NCBI GenBank assembly: GCA_963710715.1
Contig: CAVQBL010000006.1
Span: 1-64,000 of the forward strand
Origin: CAVQBL01 sp963710715
GTDB lineage: Bacteria > Pseudomonadota > Gammaproteobacteria > DSM-16500
Length of the DNA stretch: 64,000 bases
Direction: 5' to 3'
The translations under genes and the position numbers were made by a program. This document shows positions 45,888 through 52,463 of the stretch, piece by piece; the first letter of the stretch is position 1, and every line of letters begins with the position of its first letter. The notes beneath the pieces were generated by a model. The model worked only from the letters and a program-made list of their open reading frames with translations, ran no database searches and had not been told where the DNA came from.

Positions 45888-47882
45888 ATGCCTAACCAAT
45901 CACAGCAATACAGTATGTGTTCTTTACTAGAAAAGTTGCTCAACCATCTTCGCAATTTGCTTTTATTAGATTATCAACATAGCCATCCTCATGTCAGCAA
46001 AGAGGAATTGAGAGAATTCATATCGAATCAATATCTCGATATATCTCGCGCCAATCTCTCAATTTTTGATCAGTACGACGCTGTTTTAAAATGGTGCTCT
46101 ACAAAAAGTGAAAATGATCCTTTTAAAAGTGTTAAAGAAAATTTTATGGCCTTGCATTATACAACTCTCAAAAAATCACTACATAAGATAAATAGCGATC
46201 AGTATGATTTTGTAAAGAACTTACGTTCATTTTTAAAACAGAGAAAAGAAGAATGCAGCTATGGTTTAACAATAATCAATAAACAAATCGCATTACAAAA
46301 AGCGTGCTTAGTAAAACTCAAAGAAGCAGCCAATTTAATTGCAAAAGAAAATGTGACGCAACATCAAGATTATGGCACTTTTCAAAACACAGTATATCGA
46401 TTAAAAAAACTCGTGGTTACATTAAAAAAGATGTCTTTGTTCGTTCCAGAGGCAAAGACAATACCTTTAAAGAACTTGCCTGACACTATTTATATCAAAC
46501 ATAAAAATAGAGAAGCGGCATTAAGCGAGCTCAATCAAAACATACAGCAGTACCAACATCAGCTTAAAGAAGAAGGTTGGTTTAAAAAGTTTTTATCTTT
46601 TTTTTCACCGACTCGCCGTCGTCGATTACGTGCAATAGACACGTATGAAAAACTAACGGACATAAAAGACATTAATAAACGTTATGAAGCAATAGGCACC
46701 TGGGTAATTCACCATGATGGTCACTCTGAGTTTAAATCTGGAAAGACTAAAAGTCGCTTTTATCATTGCATCCATCCTTTTATTGAAGTCCATGATCGAC
46801 TTTCGTTTGAAGAAATACCTGCCCTGCAAGAACCATTACAAATGGAAATAAATGATATTACTAATGGGATAAGAAATGTGACTGAAACACATAACGTACA
46901 GATAAATTCTCTAAACAAAACTCTGCAAAACTTGATGGATGAAACAGCTAATCTAAATCAGGGTATAAACGCATTTGTAACTGAAATAGATCATCTTAAA
47001 CAAGAAGGGTTCGGATATCTTCAGAATCAAGCCGATGCTATTCGGGAAAAAATTAATACATTAGCACCTTATCTTATTATAGAAAATAAAAAAGATCCCG
47101 TTATCCAAAAAGCAGAAGCACTGGTTAAAGACATCAGAGAAATAACTCGGCATACCCCAAATGAAGCCATTCAGCAATTGAAAAGCCGTTTTGAACCTCT
47201 TAAAAAAAACAAAAATGCAGCTGAATTTATTGAACATGCCGTTGAGAATATTATACGAGACACGATCTCTCATGGTGGTAAAGGCAATAACTTTAACTTT
47301 GTTGGAACAGCAAAAGCAGAAAAAATTGTTGCGGCTCTTGGTACATCTAAGCAGCAAAAACGTTTTAAAACAGTTAAATCTGACAGTGTTCAACGAGCAA
47401 ACGAATCTCATTTAAGAGCAGAACAAACGTTAGTGAATAATTTAAAAAGAGAGCTTGAAATTGGTAAGCTGCATGACACCTTAACAAGCTGGCGAGATGC
47501 TTACCTTAAACATAATGGATTAGAAAATAAAATACGTGATTCGCACTCTGACAGCATTTATTGCAATGAAATTAAGGTGGCCAAGCACGCAGCATTACAA
47601 TTCCACAAAAAGAACTTAGGTACTCTAGGCCAATTTGTGGAAAAAGCTATCGCAGCGGTACATAACGCCAGCAACTTTCATGCTGCTATAGCAAAAGAAG
47701 GCCCTTTGGAATCGTTGGGTTGGAGAAGGATTGATATATTTGTTCTTGTTTATGGAAATCAAAAGCAGATTGATCAGTGGAAGCGAATTTTGCCTCAGAT
47801 CAAAGAAAACTTAGGGTTGACAGGAGAGTTACAAGCTAACCAAAAGCCAAGTATTTCAGTGATACCACCAAGATTAAAATGA
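45888..47882 (+). CDS. Large coiled-coil protein, unknown function
   Basis: 664 residues; GAGGAG upstream. Mostly helical, with coiled coils at about 110-165 and 320-400. A central segment, YEAIGTWVIHHDGHSEFKSGKTKSRFYHCIHPFIEV, is the only part that looks like a folded beta region. A basic loop (SPTRRRRLR) lies near residue 245. No signal or membrane helix. Probably cargo; an effector role is possible but unsupported by any recognised domain. Confidence 0.6.
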   Translation: MPNQSQQYSMCSLLEKLLNHLRNLLLLDYQHSHPHVSKEELREFISNQYLDISRANLSIFDQYDAVLKWCSTKSENDPFKSVKENFMALHYTTLKKSLHKINSDQYDFVKNLRSFLKQRKEECSYGLTIINKQIALQKACLVKLKEAANLIAKENVTQHQDYGTFQNTVYRLKKLVVTLKKMSLFVPEAKTIPLKNLPDTIYIKHKNREAALSELNQNIQQYQHQLKEEGWFKKFLSFFSPTRRRRLRAIDTYEKLTDIKDINKRYEAIGTWVIHHDGHSEFKSGKTKSRFYHCIHPFIEVHDRLSFEEIPALQEPLQMEINDITNGIRNVTETHNVQINSLNKTLQNLMDETANLNQGINAFVTEIDHLKQEGFGYLQNQADAIREKINTLAPYLIIENKKDPVIQKAEALVKDIREITRHTPNEAIQQLKSRFEPLKKNKNAAEFIEHAVENIIRDTISHGGKGNNFNFVGTAKAEKIVAALGTSKQQKRFKTVKSDSVQRANESHLRAEQTLVNNLKRELEIGKLHDTLTSWRDAYLKHNGLENKIRDSHSDSIYCNEIKVAKHAALQFHKKNLGTLGQFVEKAIAAVHNASNFHAAIAKEGPLESLGWRRIDIFVLVYGNQKQIDQWKRILPQIKENLGLTGELQANQKPSISVIPPRLK

Positions 47883-48056
47883 GCTCAAATACTTGCTACA
47901 AAAGTATTATTTATCAATAAGATACGCACAAAAAATGAGTTAAAGTAACTCTAAGCGCATAAAGCTGACTATTTCCTACATAAACAGTATTGTTCAGCTC
48001 ACAGAAAGAACATATTATGGATTCTGCCCAAAATTAGTTCAGCATAGTAAACTGGT

Positions 48057-48305
48057 TATGTAATCAGGGATTGATTACAAGGAATAGGAAGGATTCTACA
48101 TCTATATAAATGGACGCAAGATTGACAGGATGTCTCTTATGTAATCAAGGACTGATTACATAGAATAGAAAGGATTCTACAACCATATAAATGGACGTAA
48201 GATTGACAGGATGTCTTATGTAATCAAGGACTGATTACATGGAATGGAAAGGATTCTGCAACTATCCTCGTTTGATATAAATGGATGCAAGATTAACAGG
48301 ATGTT
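48057..48305. repeat. Three tandem repeats of about 80 bp, each with a 21-bp inverted repeat
   Basis: Each unit starts with TGTAATCA-N5-TGATTACA (48059-48079, 48140-48160, 48219-48239), then GGAATAGGAAGGATTCT-type sequence, a TATAAATGGACG box and GATTGACAGGATGT. Spacing is 81 and 79 bp; the third unit has an 11-base insertion. An intrinsic terminator follows at 48309. Could be iterons, a clustered operator, or a three-hairpin RNA. Confidence 0.8.
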
Positions 48306-48308
48306 ATG

Positions 48309-48340
48309 AAGGACAGCCAAAAAACTGTCCTTTTTCTTTT
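48309..48340 (+). terminator. Intrinsic terminator after the tandem repeats
   Basis: GGACAG, loop CCAAAAAA, CTGTCC, then TTTTTCTTTT. No ORF ends immediately upstream (the nearest stops at 47882), so it would end either that transcript or an RNA made across the repeats. Confidence 0.8.
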
Positions 48341-48450
48341 TACAGCCATTTACATTTAATTGTTGGCTTTCATCTTTTATTTCACTCGATTACAAATTCA
48401 CTTCTAGGTAAAATAACAACATAATCTATGATATTAAACCGGACTGTAGT

Positions 48451-48678
48451 ATGAGCCAATCAAAAAATCTCAAGGAAAAATCGACTTCTTATAAGAATAA
48501 GAAAGAATCGCTCTCTGGCCGAGAACCTTTAAAAACTCTTTACCTACGTATTCCTTCTAGTTTCTGTGAAGATATTAAAACTATTGCTGAGCTTTCTGGT
48601 CTATCCATGAACGCTGCATGTGTTGATTTGCTAAGACCTGCTATTAAGACAAAACTGCGCCAATTACGAGAAGAATAG
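48451..48678 (+). CDS. Small ribbon-helix-helix-like protein
   Basis: 75 residues. Basic disordered N-terminus, then LKTLYLRIPSSFCEDIKTIAELSGLSMNAACVDLLRPAI, an RHH pattern (beta strand, helix, SMNAA turn, helix). Probable DNA-binding regulator of the element; inverted CTTGCTTGC repeats lie just downstream. Confidence 0.6.
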   Translation: MSQSKNLKEKSTSYKNKKESLSGREPLKTLYLRIPSSFCEDIKTIAELSGLSMNAACVDLLRPAIKTKLRQLREE

Positions 48679-48700
48679 CATTATTAAAATGCAATCATGT

Positions 48701-48773
48701 TGCTTGCAACTTGCTTGCACTTAGAGGTAGAATATTATTTGTAATTACCGGATTAATTAGCGCAGCAAGCAAG
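48701..48773. promoter_or_regulatory. TTGCTTGCA repeats, operator candidate
   Basis: TTGCTTGCA occurs twice in direct orientation (48700-48708 and 48711-48719). CTTGCTTGC at 48710-48718 has an exact inverted partner GCAAGCAAG at 48765-48773. They flank the likely promoter of the gene at 48826. Confidence 0.5.
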
Positions 48774-48825
48774 TGTTCTAGCACTTGCCTACTGCTAACC
48801 ACAACACAACCCAAGGAGTCGTGTA

Positions 48826-49104
48826 ATGGCTTACACCAGCGTATCTGATTTTAAAGCTTTAATAAATCATCAAATTAAACTTCAAGAAAAAATCGAAGAA
48901 TGCCTTTGCAAAGTCGAAACATACATGCATATTGCAACCTTAAGTGAAGGGTTTTATGATTTTAATAAAAATACACTGTATAACTATTTTTGGGGCGTGG
49001 CTGATGTCCTAAATGGAGCAATAAAAGCCAATCAAGACAGCCTTCAAGAGCTCTATCAGCAAACAAAAGAAGCATTTAATCAAACTGTTACAAAGCATTT
49101 GTAA
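48826..49104 (+). CDS. Small helical protein, unknown function
   Basis: 92 residues; AAGGAG upstream. Entirely helical (SDFKALINHQIKLQEKIEECL..., LYNYFWGVADVLNGAIKANQDSLQEL). No family recognised. Lies between the RHH gene and the toxin-antitoxin pair. Confidence 0.6.
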   Translation: MAYTSVSDFKALINHQIKLQEKIEECLCKVETYMHIATLSEGFYDFNKNTLYNYFWGVADVLNGAIKANQDSLQELYQQTKEAFNQTVTKHL

Positions 49105-49148
49105 ATATGTATCACTTTTGATACACTTAAAGATGAGATTAGCCCATG

Positions 49149-49488
49149 ATGCCAGTTAATTTTTATCGCACAGAAGCAAGTAATGAGCCGGTGCGAGAAT
49201 GGATCAAATCGCTCACGCCAGCTGATCGAAAAATCATCGGGGATGATTTGCAAACCATACAATTGGGCTGGGATAAAGGGTTGATTAGGGAGCCGTTGGT
49301 GAAAAGTTTAGGCACTGGGCCTATTTGAGGTAAGAACATCTCTACCCAGTCGGCGAATAGCACGAATATTTTTTTGTGTACACGGGAGTAGGATTATATT
49401 GTTGCATGGGTTTATTAAGAAAACCCAGCGGACACCCGATAGCGAATTAAAGCTAGCACGAAAGCGCCAAAAATCGCTAAACGAATAA
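49149..49488 (+). pseudogene. HigB-like toxin (phage-derived Gp49 family), frameshifted
   Basis: The first 59 residues (VNFYRTEASNEPVREWIKSLTPADRKIIGDDLQTIQLGW...PLVKSLGTG) are RelE/HigB-type toxin. The frame then stops at TGA, 49326-49328. Removing one C from GGGCC at 49318-49322 restores GLFEVRTSLPSRRIARIFFCVHG...LLHGFIKKTQRTPDSELKLARKRQK to the stop at 49486. A single-base insertion thus kills the mRNA-cleaving toxin, while the antitoxin next door is intact. Confidence 0.85.
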
Positions 49489-49500
49489 AGAGGTCACATT

Positions 49501-49779
49501 ATGAATAAACATATTGGCAGTAGCTTGAATGAATTCTTAGCGGAAGAAGATTTGCTCGTTGAAAGTGAATTGATTGCTATTAAACGAATTATTGCCTGGC
49601 AAGTAGAAAAAGAGATGCGCACTAAACATATTACCAAAACTAAAATGGCCCGTGACATGGGGACATCCCGCGCTGCCTTAGAGCGATTATTAGACCCAGA
49701 AAATACCTCCACCACGCTTCATACATTAGAAAGAGCTGCGCGCGCTGTGGGCAAAAGGCTGCATGTTGCTATTTCCTGA
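49501..49779 (+). CDS. HigA-like XRE antitoxin
   Basis: 92 residues with AGAGG upstream. KEMRTKHITKTKMARDMGTSRAALERLLDPENTSTTLHTLERAARAVGKRLHVAI is the XRE-type antitoxin partner of Gp49-like HigB toxins. Toxin-first order is as usual for hig loci. It would bind the toxin and repress the operon. Confidence 0.88.
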   Translation: MNKHIGSSLNEFLAEEDLLVESELIAIKRIIAWQVEKEMRTKHITKTKMARDMGTSRAALERLLDPENTSTTLHTLERAARAVGKRLHVAIS

Positions 49780-49905
49780 CTGAATACTTCCATTCTATAC
49801 AGCCTATTACCGCTTTTTTATAGACTTGTCCTTAAAAGAAGATAGAAAGAGCTTTCAAAGAGCGCCCCTACCCTTCTCTCTTATTTGTCATTTGCACAAA
49901 CACTT

Positions 49906-50034
49906 CTAAATAAATATGCCTAAGCTTAGTGAGAAGCTAAGAGACAACATGAATACAACGGACAGGTTTTGCCTGTAGGGTTGGAAATATATTGTCTCTT
50001 ACACTCGCAGCTGTCTCAGGCATGCAATATTTAG
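49906..50034. other. Nested inverted repeats: structured RNA or oriT-like region
   Basis: CTAAATA (49906) pairs with TATTTAG (50028); ATGCCT (49916) with AGGCAT (50018); TAAGAGACAA (49938) with TTGTCTCTTA (49992), a perfect 10-bp stem; ACAGG with CCTGT (49962-49976) inside. No ORF covers it. The nested set folds as one long branched structure beside the 66-bp hairpin at 50049. Confidence 0.55.
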
Positions 50035-50048
50035 CTTTACGCTTGTCA

Positions 50049-50114
50049 AAAACGGCTGGGCGCCGTCACTACGTTTGCCGATAGGCATACGTAGTGACGG
50101 CGCCCAGCCGTTTT
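50049..50114. repeat. Perfect 26-bp inverted repeat, GC-rich hairpin
   Basis: AAAACGGCTGGGCGCCGTCA (50049-50068, arm to 50074) is perfectly complementary to 50089-50114. The 14-base middle folds further as TGCC-GATA-GGCA. It is strikingly GC-rich against AT-rich flanks and has A-run and T-run edges, so it could also terminate transcription in both directions. Confidence 0.85.
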
Positions 50115-50486
50115 ACAAAAAGCTTTTTATTTCAGTCGCTTGTTGACTGACAATTGGCAATATTCGGGAAAACGTTGGGGTGAAAACGCTGAAATGCAAC
50201 ATTTTTGTTCAGCACGCGTAAAAAAAGAAGATGCTCTTTTAAATAAAAACACTATCATTGGAATAGAATTCTAACGTCGCCACCTAGCACGACGAAAAAA
50301 AGCCAGGTAATTTAATCACTCATTACACGACACAGCTAATGACGAAAAAAATCAATCAATTTACAACTTAATTTTTCAAATCATCAAATTATCAAATATA
50401 AAAATCATCATTAATAGATATTAATAACTAAGCATAGAACAATATAGATAATTCTATTCATTGAATCTTAACCAAAGAGGCATTTC

Positions 50487-50759
50487 ATGAGCAAAACGAT
50501 GCAAGACAATACATCATTTAACAAAGAAAATTCATCCATTGAGAATAACGACAATATAAAAAATAAAATCGAACTAAATAGCGAAAATACACATTTTTTA
50601 ACAAATGAAAATTTTAACAAATTAAGAGCACTGCAAAATGAAATTTATAAACTTTATGAAGTATCCCCATCCATTAGAAAATTAGTAAATTTACTCATTA
50701 CCAAGGAGAACTTAGAACAACTTAAAATTCAATTTAATAAACAATTTAGTATTTTATAG
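50487..50759 (+). CDS. Small hydrophilic protein, unknown function
   Basis: 90 residues; AGAGG upstream. Asn/Lys/Glu-rich N-terminus (probably disordered) and a helical C-terminal half (FNKLRALQNEIYKLYEVSPSIRKLVNLLI). No family recognised. Confidence 0.5.
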   Translation: MSKTMQDNTSFNKENSSIENNDNIKNKIELNSENTHFLTNENFNKLRALQNEIYKLYEVSPSIRKLVNLLITKENLEQLKIQFNKQFSIL

Positions 50760-50830
50760 CGAAAAAACATCAGCATTTATCAATAGTTAAAAATAGGAGG
50801 AAGTAGAGCAGCAAAAAATGTAAGTCCTGA

Positions 50831-50941
50831 CCAATGAAGGCGGTGGCCTTCTTGGCATAGGCGGTCGATGACCGCACATCGCTTGAGATAATAGCAATAT
50901 CATCTCAGCCCACCAACCGTGTCTTTGCGACAATATGTCGC
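50831..50941. other. Cluster of four stem-loops upstream of the integrase
   Basis: GAAGGC-GGTG-GCCTTC (50836-50851, extended by CCAA/TTGG), GCGGTC-GAT-GACCGC (50861-50875), TGAGAT...ATCTCA (50884-50907) and GCGACA-ATA-TGTCGC (50927-50941, followed by GGCGTTTTTG). Four perfect stems in 110 bases, ending in a short T run. Looks like a structured leader or small RNA ahead of the integrase gene. Confidence 0.6.
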
Positions 50942-51063
50942 GGCGTTTTTGTTGTTAGGACAGCAAAAAGCTAGACACCATAGCACTAACCAATTTCCTT
51001 TATTCGGGCTTAGCGATTTTTAAACGTGATTTTTCATAAATAAAATTTTTTTACGAGTAATCC

Positions 51064-51945
51064 ATGAGCGCAAAAGCAAAACTGCAACGCAGCATTTTTC
51101 ATCTATTAAAACACAACAAGCACGGCTCTTATGAAACACAAGGTGCTCGCCGCAAAATACTAATGCAGGCCGCTGCTGAGTTAACAGCAAGTGATTTCAA
51201 ACTAAAACACATTGGCGGCCTTAAAGAAAAACATGTTGTTTACCTAAATAATATATGGAAAGAAAATAAGCTTAGTATAAGTACTATCAAAAACCGTAAT
51301 GCTCACCTGCGCTGGGCCTGTGAAGTATTAGGAAAAAATGGCATTGTCCCCTCAAATGAAGCCCTCGGCATCGGAAAAAGACAGTATGCAGGCAACAAAA
51401 TCAATAAAGCAGTTGATCTAAGTAAGGTCGATTTATCACTTATCACCAACAACAATGTTCTCGTACAAATTCACTTACAATATTACTTAGGTTTGAGACG
51501 CGAAGAAAGTATTAAGCTTAAGCCCCTGCAAGCAGATCATGGCGATCGTTTGATACTAGAGTCTTCATGGTGTAAAGGTGGCCGTAAAAGGAGTGTTTCT
51601 ATTAATACTCCAGAAGCACGCTACTGGTTAGATGAAGCAAAAAAGTTGGTGACCAATAAAGATCAATCTCTAATATCTCCAAATAAAAATTACATTCAAC
51701 ACCGCCATCTCTATGACAATCAAATGCGGCGAGCTGGTATTAAGCATCCTCATGGATTACGGCACAGCTATGCGCAAATCCGATATAAGGAACTGACAGG
51801 ATGGGAGTGCCCGAAGCGAGGAGGATTGACTTACCGGCAGCTTACAAATGAACAAAAAATAACTGATAAGGAGGCGCGATTTATAATAAGCAAAGACCTG
51901 GGCCATGATCGCATCGAAATCGTACGGGTTTATTGTGGTTTGTAA
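51064..51945 (+). CDS. int: Tyrosine recombinase (element integrase)
   Basis: 293 residues. N-terminal SAM-like DNA-binding domain (1-115). Catalytic Arg in YYLGLRREES (about 145), Lys in SSWCKGGRKRSV, HGLRH box (about 228-232), GHDRIEIVRVY with His and nucleophile Tyr290 four residues from the end. All catalytic residues are present. It inserts and excises the element; the extreme 3' end lies inside an att-like repeat. Confidence 0.88.
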   Translation: MSAKAKLQRSIFHLLKHNKHGSYETQGARRKILMQAAAELTASDFKLKHIGGLKEKHVVYLNNIWKENKLSISTIKNRNAHLRWACEVLGKNGIVPSNEALGIGKRQYAGNKINKAVDLSKVDLSLITNNNVLVQIHLQYYLGLRREESIKLKPLQADHGDRLILESSWCKGGRKRSVSINTPEARYWLDEAKKLVTNKDQSLISPNKNYIQHRHLYDNQMRRAGIKHPHGLRHSYAQIRYKELTGWECPKRGGLTYRQLTNEQKITDKEARFIISKDLGHDRIEIVRVYCGL

Positions 51946-51963
51946 ATTATTATGCGTAGTAGA
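51930..51963 (+). repeat. Integrase 3'-end repeat, copy 1
   Basis: 34 bases covering the last integrase codons and beyond (TTATTGTGGTTTGTAAATTA...). Matches 55529-55562 with three mismatches and the inverse of 55469-55502. Confidence 0.85.
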
Positions 51964-52053
51964 TAAAAAAAATCCTGATTTCATAGAAGCTTTATTCAAA
52001 ATTACTGCACATAATATTCCAGTTACAATGATTGCAACCACTGTAACAGAGAT

Positions 52054-52272
52054 TTATTTTCTTTCCATGATAGTAGCTTGGGTAAACGACACACCGCCTT
52101 GTAGTAAGCGCATGCCTATTGAACGCATGCTATGTGGACTTATCGATTGGTTGGACTGAGGATGTATTTTTCGCACTTGCTGTGCGTATTTCTCTTGAGT
52201 ATTCCTTACAACATATTGAATAAAATAATATGGCATATGGCAACCCTTGAAAGGAGGGTTTACATCCTGCAT
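52054..52272 (-). pseudogene. Possible tyrosine recombinase C-terminal remnant
   Basis: 72-residue frame containing YYFIQYVVRNTQEKYAQQV and ISPHSMRSIGMRLLQGGVSFTQATIMERK. The S-x-HS-x-R...LLQ-GVS...IM pattern resembles the HxxR box and following helix of site-specific recombinases. No nucleophile Tyr follows in frame. Weak, short evidence. Confidence 0.3.
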
Positions 52273-52463
52273 TGGGATTCGTTATTAATTTGTTTGTAAC
52301 ATGGTTCGATTGCTCGTAAGCGTATCCTCACACTAGCTAGTAGAAGGCGGTGCACTAGACGCAGGTGGGCCCAGTTTCAGTTGTATTATTAGTCTTTTGT
52401 CTAAGACTCATGGGTTCCTCGTAACATTAAATTTTTAAAATATTAGCATTCTAAACTTAAGAA

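Noticed and set aside
48057..48305. Tandem repeats as a CRISPR array
   Set aside because: Only three units, repeat identity runs through the whole 80 bp rather than alternating with unique spacers, and no cas genes are present.
51905..52159. 84-codon plus-strand ORF overlapping the integrase end
   Set aside because: Frame-shifted shadow of the integrase 3' end with no protein-like conservation.
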